DNA of 64,000 nucleotides from Segniliparus rotundus DSM 44985 (lineage in GTDB: Bacteria; Actinomycetota; Actinomycetes; Mycobacteriales; Mycobacteriaceae). Below the pieces are notes generated by a model. The model saw only the letters and a list, made by a program, of their open reading frames with translations. It had not been told where the DNA came from and made no database searches. Position numbers and translations under genes: made by a program. The DNA lies in assembly GCF_000092825.1 (NCBI RefSeq), contig NC_014168.1, positions 1,603,946 to 1,667,945 on the forward strand, given 5' to 3'. Position 1 is the first letter of the stretch, and each line of letters opens with the position of its first letter. This document shows, piece after piece, positions 10,206 to 18,726 of the stretch.

Positions 10206-10999
10206 CGAAACTCGTGCTCGACAAGGTGGCCAAACGGCACGACGGCTTCTTGGCCCTCGACGAGCTCTCCTTCGAAGTGGCCGCGGGCGAGTTCTTCGTG
10301 CTTGTCGGTCCGTCCGGTTGCGGCAAGTCGACGCTCTTAGACCTTCTGTCCGGCCTTCTTGCGCCCACTTCGGGAGCCCTGTCGCTCAACGGCGAGGCGA
10401 TCACCGGGCCCGGTCTCGACCGAGGGGTCACCTTCCAGCAGTACGCCCTCCTGCCGTGGCGAACCGCCAGAGGCAATGTGGAGCTCGGGTTGGAGGCGAA
10501 AAAGCTGCCGCGCAGACAGCGTCGCGATCTCGCGTTGCAAGCCCTGCGGACGGTCGGCCTCGCCGACTCCGCGGACCGCTACCCCGGACAGCTCTCCGGG
10601 GGGATGCGCCAGCGCGTCGCGATCGCCCGAAGCCTCGCGCTCGACCCAGAAGTGCTCCTCATGGACGAGCCGTTCGGCGCGCTCGACGCGCAGACCAGGG
10701 AGGGGCTGCAGGACCAACTCCTCACGATCCAGCGGACCAGCGGCAAAACCATCGTCTTCATCACCCACGACATCGAGGAGGCCGTGTATTTGGGCAACCG
10801 TGTCGCCGTCCTCACGCCGAGGCCGGGGCGGATCAAACAGATCTTCGACATCCGGCTGCCGCAGCGCGACCGGGAAGCCTCGGGCGGCGGGGAGGCGGTG
10901 CGCTCCTCCGCCGAATTCGTCCGCCACAGGCACGAAATCTGGTTGGCGCTGCGCGAAGGCCAGGAGCCTTCCCAAGAGCGCGAGGCCCGAGTTGCCTGA
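10202..10999 (+). CDS. Sulfonate/taurine-type ABC ATP-binding protein
   Basis: A 265-residue ATPase of the SsuB/TauB group. Walker A is GPSGCGKST, the Q-loop is TFQQYALLPWRT, the signature is LSGGMRQRVAIARSLA, Walker B is VLLMDEPFGALDAQT and the switch histidine is in FITHDIEEAVYLG. The pattern of LPWRT and FGALDAQTRE is diagnostic of the nitrate/sulfonate/taurine ATPase family. It is coupled to both neighbours by short overlaps. Confidence 0.93.
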   Translation: MTKLVLDKVAKRHDGFLALDELSFEVAAGEFFVLVGPSGCGKSTLLDLLSGLLAPTSGALSLNGEAITGPGLDRGVTFQQYALLPWRTARGNVELGLEAKKLPRRQRRDLALQALRTVGLADSADRYPGQLSGGMRQRVAIARSLALDPEVLLMDEPFGALDAQTREGLQDQLLTIQRTSGKTIVFITHDIEEAVYLGNRVAVLTPRPGRIKQIFDIRLPQRDREASGGGEAVRSSAEFVRHRHEIWLALREGQEPSQEREARVA

Positions 11000-11867
11000 C
11001 TCAGCCGTCCTCGACCCGACTGAGAGGGCGGCGCCCGTCTCGCTCCTGCCCGCGGCCGCCGCAGAGGCAGCAGGCACTGCGGGGCCGCGAAGACGAGCCC
11101 GGGTCTCCCGCGCCGCCCTGGCCAAGGCATTCCGCCAATCGGCCGGTGTGGCCGCGCTCTTTGCGATGTGGGAGCTCGCCCCTCGGATCGGGCTCGTGGA
11201 CTCGGTTTTCCTCCCGCCGCTCTCCGAGGTTCTCAAGGCGGGTGGGGCGCTCCTCGGCAACGGCCAGCTTGTGGAGCATCTGCAGGCGAGTCTGCTCCGG
11301 GCTGGCGCCGGATTCGTGCTCGCGGTGCTCGCCGGTGTGCCCCTCGGCCTCGCCATCGCGTGGTTCCCCCGGGTCGCGGACTCGGCGAACCCGGTGCTGG
11401 AACTCTTCCGCAACACCGCGCCGCTGGCTCTGCTTCCGGTGTTCGTCCTTGTCCTTGGCATCGGCGAGACCTCAAAGATCACGCTGCTCTTCTATTCGGG
11501 GATCTTCCCGGTCGTGCTCAACACCATCGCCGGAGCCCGTTCGGCAGATCCGCTCCTCGTCAAGGCGGCCCGATCGCTCGGCTTTGGGCATATGCAGACC
11601 TTCGTCAAGGTCGTGCTGCCCGGAGCCGTCCCCGCCGTCTTCACCGGTGTCCGCCAAGCGGCGGCTTCCTGTGTTTTGGTGCTGGTCGCCGCCGAGATGA
11701 TCGGAGCCCGAGCCGGTCTGGGCTATCTCATCACAGCGGCCCAGTCGAGTTTCGCCATCCCCGACATGTATGTCGGCATTCTGACGATCGCCCTCGTCGG
11801 CCTCACGCTGAACGCTGTTCTTGTTGCCCTCGAACGACGCGCCTCCCGATGGCGCGAGCAAGGCTGA
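10992..11867 (+). CDS. Sulfonate/taurine-type ABC permease
   Basis: A permease of about 291 residues in the SsuC/TauC family. It has a long cytoplasmic N-terminus rich in Ala and Arg, then about six membrane helices. The EAA loop is VKAARSLGFGHMQTFVKVVLPGA, cited as VKAARSLGFGHMQ and TFVKVVLPGA, and the C-terminal part has AAEMIGARAGLGYLI, all typical. No ATG or GTG is available near the expected start; TTG at 10992 lies 6 bp after GCGAGG and overlaps the ATPase stop by 8 bp, so it was chosen. Confidence 0.88.
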   Translation: MPDSAVLDPTERAAPVSLLPAAAAEAAGTAGPRRRARVSRAALAKAFRQSAGVAALFAMWELAPRIGLVDSVFLPPLSEVLKAGGALLGNGQLVEHLQASLLRAGAGFVLAVLAGVPLGLAIAWFPRVADSANPVLELFRNTAPLALLPVFVLVLGIGETSKITLLFYSGIFPVVLNTIAGARSADPLLVKAARSLGFGHMQTFVKVVLPGAVPAVFTGVRQAAASCVLVLVAAEMIGARAGLGYLITAAQSSFAIPDMYVGILTIALVGLTLNAVLVALERRASRWREQG

Positions 11868-11916
11868 GCAAGCCCTCGCCTGTCTCAACCGCATTCGCAG
11901 AAGGAGATCTCGCCCT

Positions 11917-12858
11917 ATGACCGCCACCATCACGAGCCGAAAGCCAGCGGAGCAGTGGACCATCCGCAAGCTCACCGCGGACATCGGAGCCGAGGTCTCC
12001 GGCGTCGTCCTCAGCGGGGACCTCGGACCGGAGACTGTCGCCGTGCTCCGCCAAACCGTTCTCGACCACAAAGTCGTCGTCTTCCGAGGCCAACACAGCC
12101 TGGACGACGAGGGCCAGCGAGCCTTCGCCCGGCTCTTGGGCCCGCTCACCCTCGGACATCCGACGCTGGCCTCGCGCGTGGACGGCGCGGTGCTGGAGGT
12201 CAACTCCGAGCACGGCCGCTCGGACAGCTGGCACACCGACGTGACCTTCGTCGACCGCCCGCCCGCGTTCTCCGTGCTGCGCCCGGTCGCGCTCCCCGAG
12301 TACGGCGGCACCACGGCCTGGGCGAACACCACGGCTGCCTACAACCGCCTTCCCGAGCCGTTGCGCCTGTTGGCCGAGTCGCTGCGCGCCGTGCACACCA
12401 ACCGTTACGACTACGCCCGAACCCATGAGCGCGACGCGGCCGAGGGCCACGACGACGGCAAGGGCCGCGTCCAATACGAGGAGTTCCGCTCCACCCAGTA
12501 CGAGACCGAGCACCCCGTGGTGCGCGCGCATCCTGAAACAGGGGAGCGCACACTCCTGCTCGGCCAGTTCGTCAGTCACATCCTCGACCTCAAGCCCGCT
12601 GAGTCCGACGCGGTCTACCGAATCTTCCAGGACCGGATCACCAAGCTGGAGAACACCCTGCGTTGGCATTGGAGCCTTGGCGACGTGGCGGTCTGGGACA
12701 ATCGCGCCACCCAGCATTACGGGGTGTCCGACTACGACAGCCAGTTCCGCAAGCTGCACCGGGTGACGGTCGCGGGCGATGTGCCCATGGGAGCGGACGG
12801 ACGGCCCAGCCGCGCGCTGATCGGCGACGCCGCCGCGTACCAAGCTTTCGCGGGGTAG
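11917..12858 (+). CDS. TauD/TfdA-family Fe(II)/2-oxoglutarate dioxygenase
   Basis: A 313-residue cytosolic oxygenase. Iron ligands are visible as the HxD pair in WHTDVTF (His106, Asp108) and a distal His267 in RATQHYGVSDY; the 2-oxoglutarate-binding arginine is in KLHRVTVAGD. WHTDVTF is shared by taurine dioxygenase and alkylsulfatase AtsK. Such enzymes release sulfite from taurine or sulfonates, or cleave alkyl sulfates, when sulfate is scarce. Position behind an SsuABC-like importer supports that role. The start is the ATG after a strong AAGGAG at 11901-11906. Confidence 0.88.
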   Translation: MTATITSRKPAEQWTIRKLTADIGAEVSGVVLSGDLGPETVAVLRQTVLDHKVVVFRGQHSLDDEGQRAFARLLGPLTLGHPTLASRVDGAVLEVNSEHGRSDSWHTDVTFVDRPPAFSVLRPVALPEYGGTTAWANTTAAYNRLPEPLRLLAESLRAVHTNRYDYARTHERDAAEGHDDGKGRVQYEEFRSTQYETEHPVVRAHPETGERTLLLGQFVSHILDLKPAESDAVYRIFQDRITKLENTLRWHWSLGDVAVWDNRATQHYGVSDYDSQFRKLHRVTVAGDVPMGADGRPSRALIGDAAAYQAFAG

Positions 12859-13056
12859 CCGGCTTCTGCGGTTTGGACCAGTCCGTCTCGGGCAGGCGCC
12901 TCATCACGCCCAGACGCTCGCGGCGGTCTCCGCCTTTCCTTTCGCCTCTGAGACAGCGCCACGACACAGCTGGGAGGCGATCTGCGCCCATTCCGGGGCA
13001 AGCTGGGCTGTGTCGGTGCGAGACGCAGGAACTGCGGCAGATCAGGCCGCCCGGGC

Positions 13057-14424
13057 TTAACGCTTCTCGCGCGAAGCGTGCAGCATCTCGTGGCGCTCGA
13101 CGACCTTGACCCGCTCGCGTCCGTGCGGTTCGCCGAGACTGCGCTCGTGCGCGTCGAGACGGTGCCAACCGTCCCAGGACGTGGTCTCGTGGCCCTTGTC
13201 GGCGAAGTGCTGGTCGACAGCTTCCAGGTCCGGGCGCTCAGGGGTCCAGAGCTTGCCCTCGGCGAAGTCCTCGAGCAGGCAGGCCACCGTCTCGCTCGCG
13301 TCGCCCTTGGTGTGGCCGATGAGGCCGATCGGGCCGCGCTTGACCCATCCGGTGGTGAAGACTCCCTGGATGTGCTGCTTGTTCTCGTCCAGGACCCGTC
13401 CCGCCTCGTTGGTGATGACTCCGGCCTCCTCGTCGAAAGGCAGGCCCGGCAAGGGGTCGGAGTAGTACCCGACGGCGCGGTAGACGGCCTGCACTGGCCA
13501 ATCCTTGAACTGGCCGGTGCCTTTGACGTTGCCGTCCCCGGTGAGCGCGGTCCGCTCGGTGCGCAGGCCGACGACTTTGCCGTTTTCGCCGAGGATTTCG
13601 ACGGGGGCCTCGAAGAAGTGCAAGAAGAGTTTGTGCGGGCGGTCGCCAGGGTCGCGGATCGCCCAGTCTTGGATGATGGTCGCCACCATGTCGGTGATCT
13701 TCGACTCCCGGCGGGCCTTCTCGGAACCCTCGTCGTACTCGATGTCTTCGGGGTCCACGATGACTTCGATGGTCGTGCAGTGGTCGAGTTCGCGCAGTTC
13801 CAGCGGGGTGAACTTCGCCTGAGCCGGTCCGCGTCGGCCAAAAACGTGCACCTCGACCGCCTGGTTCTGCTGCAGGCCCTCGTACACGTTCGGCGGGATC
13901 TCGGTCGGCAGCAGGTCCTCGGCCGTCTTGGCGAGGACACGGGCCACGTCCAGCGCGACGTTCCCCACGCCGAGCACCGCGACTTTCTGCGCGGTCAGCG
14001 GCCACGTCCTCGGGAAGTCGGGGTTCCCGTCGTACCAGCCGACGAAATCTGCGGCGCCGTAGCTGCCGTCGAGACCGACGCCAGGAATGTCAAGGCCCCG
14101 GTCTTTGACCGCGCCCGTGGAGAAAATAACCGCGTGGTAATGCTTGGCGAGGAAGTCGATGTCGATGTCCTTGCCGAACTCGACATGGCCGATCAGCCGG
14201 ATCTGCGGCTTGTCGAGAACCTGGTGCAGGCTCTTGACGATGCCTTTGATCCTGGGGTGGTCCGGCGCGACACCGTAGCGGATGAGGCCGAAAGGGGCGG
14301 GCATCTTCTCGTAGAGGTCGATGGAGACCGCGACGCCCGACTTCATGAGCGCGTCGGAGGCGTAAATGCCGGCGGGGCCGGCTCCGACAACAGCGACACG
14401 CAACAAGGGCTCAGCTTCGGTCAT
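13057..14424 (-). CDS. fprA: Ferredoxin/adrenodoxin-type NADP reductase (FprA family)
   Basis: A 455-residue FAD enzyme that moves electrons between NADPH and ferredoxins, often serving cytochrome P450s. The FAD-binding motif VAVVGAGPAGIYASDAL is at residues 9-25, followed by PFGLIRYGVAPDHP, the NADP-binding segment VLGVGNVALDVARVL, RRGPAQAKFTPLELREL, and the C-terminal FTTGWVKRGPIGLIGHTK. This pattern is that of mycobacterial FprA and adrenodoxin reductase. The ATG at 14422-14424 gives the expected N-terminus. A P450 gene lies at 45271-46578, but no link between them is shown. Confidence 0.95.
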   Translation of the reverse strand: MTEAEPLLRVAVVGAGPAGIYASDALMKSGVAVSIDLYEKMPAPFGLIRYGVAPDHPRIKGIVKSLHQVLDKPQIRLIGHVEFGKDIDIDFLAKHYHAVIFSTGAVKDRGLDIPGVGLDGSYGAADFVGWYDGNPDFPRTWPLTAQKVAVLGVGNVALDVARVLAKTAEDLLPTEIPPNVYEGLQQNQAVEVHVFGRRGPAQAKFTPLELRELDHCTTIEVIVDPEDIEYDEGSEKARRESKITDMVATIIQDWAIRDPGDRPHKLFLHFFEAPVEILGENGKVVGLRTERTALTGDGNVKGTGQFKDWPVQAVYRAVGYYSDPLPGLPFDEEAGVITNEAGRVLDENKQHIQGVFTTGWVKRGPIGLIGHTKGDASETVACLLEDFAEGKLWTPERPDLEAVDQHFADKGHETTSWDGWHRLDAHERSLGEPHGRERVKVVERHEMLHASREKR

Positions 14425-14476
14425 CTCACACTTTCATTCGGTCCTAGGAGCAACAAGGCCAGGGCAGGCTAACATT

Positions 14477-15913
14477 CTACGCTGCTTGCGCCGCGCGCCA
14501 GCCATGGGCCAGTCGGCGGACTCCGTCGCACATGTCGGCTTCGCTCGACGCCGCAGCGTAGCTCACGCGCAGGAATCGCGCGGAAGGCTCGCTGGCGAAG
14601 TACGGTCCGCCAGCTGTCACGACAACGCCCTCGCGACGGGCTGCGGCCACCACGGAGGCCTCGTCCGGGGACCCCGCCGGCAGACGCAGCCACAGGTGGT
14701 ACCCGCCCTTGGGCGCCAATGTCACCTCGAATTCAGGCAGATGCTCGGCGAGCGCGCAGATCATGGCTGCTTGGCGCCGCGCGAGTTCGGCGCCAAGCGA
14801 GCGCACATGCCGGGGCCACGCGGGGGAGCACACGAACTCCAACGTGGTCTCTTGCAGGAGCTTCGAGACGAAGAAATTGTCGATGACGTGTGCGGTGCGC
14901 AACCGCTCGAACGCAGCTCCGCGCGCCACCAGCGCGCCGACCCGCAAGTTGGGCGAGGTCGCTTTCGTCAATGAGTGGATATGGACCACCCGGCCATCCG
15001 CGTCGTCTTCGACCAGCGGAGCGGGGAGCGCCCCGCCGTGGCCGAGACGGCGCACGTAGTCGTCCTCCACCACGAAAGCTCCCGCTTCCCGCGCCGCTTC
15101 GAGCACGCCGAGGCGCCGATCGGCGCAAAGCGTCGCGCCAGTGGGGTTTTGGAACAGCGGTTGGCAGACGAACACGCCCGCGCCGGAGCTGGCGAACGCC
15201 TTCGCCAAAAGCTCCACCCGCACTCCGTCCGCGTCGACCGGGACCGGCACCGGACGCAGACCGGCCGCCCGGGCAGCGGCGAGAAGGCCCGGATAGGTCG
15301 GCGACTCCACAAGAACAGCCGCCCCCGGAGCCGCCAACGAGCGCAGCGTGCAGACGAGCGCGCTTTGGCCGCCGCCGCAGATGAGCACGTCCGAGGGGGA
15401 GAGCGCTGCGCCGATGTCTCGGGCGAACCACTCGCGCAGCAGGGCGATCCCCTCGACCGGGGGCCGGGTCCACGCGCCGGGCCTGCGGCCCGCCTTCGCC
15501 GCGGCCGAGGCGAGCGCGCGCTCCGGCTGCAGGCAGGGGTGCGGGTAGCCGCTCGCGAGATCGACCACTTCCGGGGGCTGCACGCTCAGGTAGGAGAGCA
15601 GGCTCGAGGCGGCGTGGCGGACTGTCGCGGTCGAAATTCCGGGCTCTGCGTTGAGCGACACCTCTTGCCAGGAGGCGTCCAGGGCTCGTGGCCGTTGCGG
15701 GCGGTCCTGCGCGCGGAACACTCCAGATCCGGGAACGGGTTCGACCAGCCCCTCGGCCGCGAGCGCCGCGACAGCCTTCGTGATCGTTCCGGCGCTCGCC
15801 CGATACCGCTTGACCAGTTCCCGGCTCGAAGGCAGTTTTGCACCACTCGGATAGCGCTGCGCGTCTTCGCGGAGGTCTTTGAGAATCTTTTCCAAACTGC
15901 TATTCTCAGACAT
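14477..15913 (-). CDS. MocR/PdxR-type regulator (GntR helix-turn-helix fused to aminotransferase fold)
   Basis: About 478 residues. The N-terminal winged helix-turn-helix shows [19 protein letters not shown] and [18 protein letters not shown]. The C-terminal two thirds are an aminotransferase type I fold with [33 protein letters not shown] and the PLP lysine in [14 protein letters not shown]. MocR regulators bind PLP or its adducts and usually control the divergent gene, here an EamA exporter. The ATG at 15911-15913 lies inside a perfect inverted repeat and overlaps the start of that exporter, so the real start may be the TTG at about 15895. Confidence 0.88.
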   Translation of the reverse strand: MSENSSLEKILKDLREDAQRYPSGAKLPSSRELVKRYRASAGTITKAVAALAAEGLVEPVPGSGVFRAQDRPQRPRALDASWQEVSLNAEPGISTATVRHAASSLLSYLSVQPPEVVDLASGYPHPCLQPERALASAAAKAGRRPGAWTRPPVEGIALLREWFARDIGAALSPSDVLICGGGQSALVCTLRSLAAPGAAVLVESPTYPGLLAAARAAGLRPVPVPVDADGVRVELLAKAFASSGAGVFVCQPLFQNPTGATLCADRRLGVLEAAREAGAFVVEDDYVRRLGHGGALPAPLVEDDADGRVVHIHSLTKATSPNLRVGALVARGAAFERLRTAHVIDNFFVSKLLQETTLEFVCSPAWPRHVRSLGAELARRQAAMICALAEHLPEFEVTLAPKGGYHLWLRLPAGSPDEASVVAAARREGVVVTAGGPYFASEPSARFLRVSYAAASSEADMCDGVRRLAHGWRAAQAA

Positions 15914-15920
15914 GAGAATA
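15901..15920. promoter_or_regulatory. Probable operator: perfect inverted repeat at the MocR/EamA divergent starts
   Basis: TATTCTCA-GACA-TGAGAATA is a perfect 8-bp dyad with a 4-bp spacer. It is AT-rich in a GC-rich background and sits exactly between two divergent genes, one of which encodes a GntR-type regulator. On the plus strand TATTCT also fits a -10 box five bases before the ATG at 15912, which would give a leaderless exporter mRNA. Binding there would block both genes; the role is inferred. Confidence 0.7.
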
Positions 15921-16904
15921 CATGATAGCGCTACTGAGGATTGTACGGTAACGGATACTGCGACGGCAGACGCCGCAGTGACGGACCGCTCGGGAAAAGG
16001 AACGCTGCTCGCGCTGCTCGCGGTGGTCTCGTTCTCTTTCAGCTTCCCTGGCACCGCCTGGGCGCTGGACGGATTCGGCCCCTGGACCAGCACCGGGCTG
16101 CGCGGAGCGCTGGCGGGGATGCTCGCCGCGGTCAGCCTCGCAGCAGTCCGCGCCCCGTTGCCGCGCCGAGCGGACTGGCCGGGCCTGTGCGTCGTCGTCC
16201 TTGGCTGTGTTCTGGGTTTCCCCCTTCTGACCAGCCTCGCGCTCAACACGTCGTCGACGTCGCACTCCGCCGTCGTGATCGGGGTTCTGCCGCTCGCGAC
16301 TGCTGTGTTCAGCAGGAGTCGCACCGGGCGGAGCCAGCCTCGGGCGTTCTGGCTCGCTTCGCTCGCGGGGGCTGTTCTGATCATTGGGTTCGCGCTGAGC
16401 CAAAACCACGGACTGCCGACAACCGGCGACCTGTTCCTGGTCGCGGCTGTGCTGGTGTGCGGCGCTGGTTACGCCGAAGGCGGACGGCTGTCCGCGCACA
16501 TGCCTGGTTGGCGGGTGATCGGATGGGCGCTGGTGGCGAGCCTGCCGTGCATGCTCCTCGTCTCGGTTTTCGCGCTCGCCCGCGAGCCGTCGCAGCCGAG
16601 CGCGAAAGCCGTCGCGGGACTCGCCTACATCACGCTGATCTCGCAATTCGGCGGCTTTGTGCTCTGGTATCGAGGGATGGCTTTGGCGGGTGTGGCTCGC
16701 GCGAGCCAGCTCCAGCTCGCCCAGCCGCTCATGACATTGCTCTGGTCCGCGGCGCTGCTCGGGGAGCGCGTGGCGCCGGTGGCGCCGGTGGTCGCGACGC
16801 TCGTGCTCGCCTGCATCGCGGTGACCCAGCGCGTCGGCAGACGCTCCGCGGGCGCATCCGCCGCGCGGGGCCGCACCATGCCGTTGGAAAATGTGCGAGG
16901 CTAG
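15912..16904 (+). CDS. EamA/DMT-superfamily transporter
   Basis: A 330-residue protein with about ten hydrophobic helices in two EamA repeats: the first contains FSFPGTAWALDGFGPWTSTGL, cited as FSFPGTAWALDGFG and PWTSTGLRG, and the second contains VAGLAYITLISQFGGFVLWYR, cited as VAGLAYITLIS and QFGGFVLWYRGM. Members export amino acids or other small metabolites. Pairing with a MocR regulator suggests export of an amine or amino acid sensed through PLP. The ATG at 15912 fits a leaderless transcript; a GTG about 66 bp downstream is an alternative that would remove the overlap with the regulator. Confidence 0.85.
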   Translation: MRIHDSATEDCTVTDTATADAAVTDRSGKGTLLALLAVVSFSFSFPGTAWALDGFGPWTSTGLRGALAGMLAAVSLAAVRAPLPRRADWPGLCVVVLGCVLGFPLLTSLALNTSSTSHSAVVIGVLPLATAVFSRSRTGRSQPRAFWLASLAGAVLIIGFALSQNHGLPTTGDLFLVAAVLVCGAGYAEGGRLSAHMPGWRVIGWALVASLPCMLLVSVFALAREPSQPSAKAVAGLAYITLISQFGGFVLWYRGMALAGVARASQLQLAQPLMTLLWSAALLGERVAPVAPVVATLVLACIAVTQRVGRRSAGASAARGRTMPLENVRG

Positions 16905-16908
16905 CCGG

Positions 16909-17322
16909 ATGAGCTACGCAGGCGACATCACCCCGCAGCAAGCATGGGAGATCCTCGAATCCGATCCGGCCGCCGTGCTGGTCGACGTCCGCACGGCGGC
17001 GGAGTGGCATTTCGTGGGCGTGCCCGATGTCTCACGCCTGGGCAAAACAGCCGTCCTCGCCCAGTGGACGACGTTCCCGAACGGCGCGGCGAACCCGAAC
17101 TTCCTCGACGAGGTGCGCGAAGCGGGGGTGCGCGGCGACGGCCCGGTGATTTTCCTGTGCCGCTCCGGCCAGCGCTCCGCCGCAGCGGCAGAAGCAGCGA
17201 CCGCCGCCGGCCTCGGCCCGGCCTACAACATCATCGACGGCTTCGAAGGCGGGCTCGACGGCGAGCGACACCGGGGCTCGACTGGCTGGCGCGCGGCGGG
17301 GCTGCCCTGGCGGCAGTCGTAA
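16909..17322 (+). CDS. Rhodanese-like sulfurtransferase (Rv0390-like)
   Basis: A 137-residue single-domain rhodanese. The fold markers VLVDVRTAAEW and the active-site loop LCRSGQRS with Cys84 are intact, followed by AYNIIDGFEGGLDG. The cysteine would carry a persulfide. It starts four bases after the EamA stop and lies directly upstream of metZ, as Rv0390 precedes Rv0391 in M. tuberculosis, which suggests a role in sulfur delivery linked to methionine synthesis. The exact acceptor is unknown. The ATG at 16909 was preferred to a GTG at 16891. Confidence 0.9.
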   Translation: MSYAGDITPQQAWEILESDPAAVLVDVRTAAEWHFVGVPDVSRLGKTAVLAQWTTFPNGAANPNFLDEVREAGVRGDGPVIFLCRSGQRSAAAAEAATAAGLGPAYNIIDGFEGGLDGERHRGSTGWRAAGLPWRQS

Positions 17323-17331
17323 GATAGCCGT

Positions 17332-18564
17332 GTGACTGAACAGGAACTTGGGAGCGGGCATCGCCGGAACCGGCCCCTGCCCGACGGCGTGAGCCTTGAG
17401 ACTGTCGCTGTGCGCGGCGGTTTGCGCCGCTCGCAATGGGAAGAGACGTCCGAGTCCATCTACCTCAGCTCCGGCTATGTGTACGACTCGCCGGAAATGG
17501 CCGAATCGGCCTTCGCCGGTGATGTCAGCCGCTTCACGTACACCCGCTTCGGAAATCCTTCGGTCGCGACATTCGAGGAGCGGCTCGCCCTGCTCGAGGG
17601 CGCTGAGGCCGCCTTCGCGACAGCCACGGGAATGGCAGCGGTGTTCACCAGTCTCGCCTCGCTCCTCAAAGCGGGCGACCGGCTCGTGGCCGCGCGCAGC
17701 CTTTTCGGCTCCTGCTTCGTCATTTGCAACGAGATCCTCCCCAGATTCGGGATCACGACCGTGTTCGTGGACGGCGAGGACCTCGACCAATGGGAGAAAG
17801 CGCTCTCGGAGCCGACCCAGGCGGTCTTCTTCGAAACCCCGGCCAACCCGATGCAGACCCTGGTGGACATCGCGAAAGTGTCCGAGCTCGCCCACGCAGC
17901 AGGGGCCGCGGTCGTTTTCGACAACGGCTTCACCGGCCCGCTCTCGCAGCGCGGCATCCCGCTCGGCGTGGACGTCGTGGTCTATTCGGCCACCAAGATC
18001 ATCGACGGCCAAGGCCGGGCGATGGGCGGGGCGATCCTCGGGACGAAGGAATTCATCGACGGCCCGGCGAAGTTCACGATGCGCCACACCGGGCCGAGCC
18101 TCTCCCCGTTCAACGCCTGGGTGCTGGCCAAAGGCATTGAGACTTTGAGCCTGCGATCGAAGGCCCAGGCCGCCTCAGCGCTCGCCATCGCGGAATGGCT
18201 GGATCAGCAGCCGGAGATCGAATGGGTCCGCTACCCGCTGCTGGAGTCGCATCCGCAGTACGAGCTCGCCAGGTCGCAGATGTCCAGCGGCGGCAACTGC
18301 ATCACCTTCGCCCTCAAAGCCGACGACGCGAAGGCCCAGGCGTTCGACTTCCTCAACCGCCTGCGCATCGTGGACATCTCGAACAACTTCGGCGATGTCA
18401 AGTCGCTCATCACGCATCCCGCGACGAGCACGCACCGGGCGATGGGGCCGGAAGGCCGCGCGGCGATCGGCTTGAACGACGCGGTGGTGCGGTTGTCCGT
18501 CGGCCTCGAATCCACGGACGATCTGCTTGCCGACCTCGAACAGGCGCTGATTCGAGAACTCTGA
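17332..18564 (+). CDS. metZ: O-succinylhomoserine sulfhydrylase
   Basis: A 410-residue PLP enzyme of the Cys/Met metabolism family that makes homocysteine from O-succinylhomoserine (or acetylhomoserine) and sulfide. Markers are SRFTYTRFGNPSVATFEERL, cited as SRFTYTRFGNP and SVATFEERLALLEG, the substrate loop FETPANPMQTLVDI, FDNGFTGP and the PLP lysine in YSATKIIDGQGRAMGG (Lys222). The GTG start at 17332 follows the rhodanese stop by 9 bp, so the two are probably co-transcribed. Confidence 0.95.
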   Translation: MTEQELGSGHRRNRPLPDGVSLETVAVRGGLRRSQWEETSESIYLSSGYVYDSPEMAESAFAGDVSRFTYTRFGNPSVATFEERLALLEGAEAAFATATGMAAVFTSLASLLKAGDRLVAARSLFGSCFVICNEILPRFGITTVFVDGEDLDQWEKALSEPTQAVFFETPANPMQTLVDIAKVSELAHAAGAAVVFDNGFTGPLSQRGIPLGVDVVVYSATKIIDGQGRAMGGAILGTKEFIDGPAKFTMRHTGPSLSPFNAWVLAKGIETLSLRSKAQAASALAIAEWLDQQPEIEWVRYPLLESHPQYELARSQMSSGGNCITFALKADDAKAQAFDFLNRLRIVDISNNFGDVKSLITHPATSTHRAMGPEGRAAIGLNDAVVRLSVGLESTDDLLADLEQALIREL

Positions 18565-18714
18565 CCGGCAGGCTCGCGCACGGCGGGGCGTCCGCGCGAT
18601 CCTGTGCGCGATCAAGATGAACCCGCGGCGTGCGAGGAATGAAATCTCCATGAACCCTCGCTGGACAGGGCGCAGTATTGGCGGTTCCGGTTCCTTTGCT
18701 GGTCGTATGGGCTT

Positions 18715-18720
18715 TACTAT
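18715..18720 (+). promoter_or_regulatory. Leaderless-type -10 box for senX3
   Basis: TACTAT matches the mycobacterial TANNNT -10 pattern and ends exactly six bases before the GTG start of senX3 at 18727. No ribosome site is visible, so transcription probably begins at the start codon itself. Confidence 0.55.
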
Positions 18721-18726
18721 GCATGT

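Noticed and set aside
13078-14472. Plus-strand open frame of 464 codons
   Set aside because: It is the exact antisense of fprA, with a composition rich in Val/Leu/Asp/Arg typical of shadows in GC-rich DNA.
16909-18564. Rhodanese and metZ as a novel sulfur module
   Set aside because: The same pair is standard in mycobacteria.
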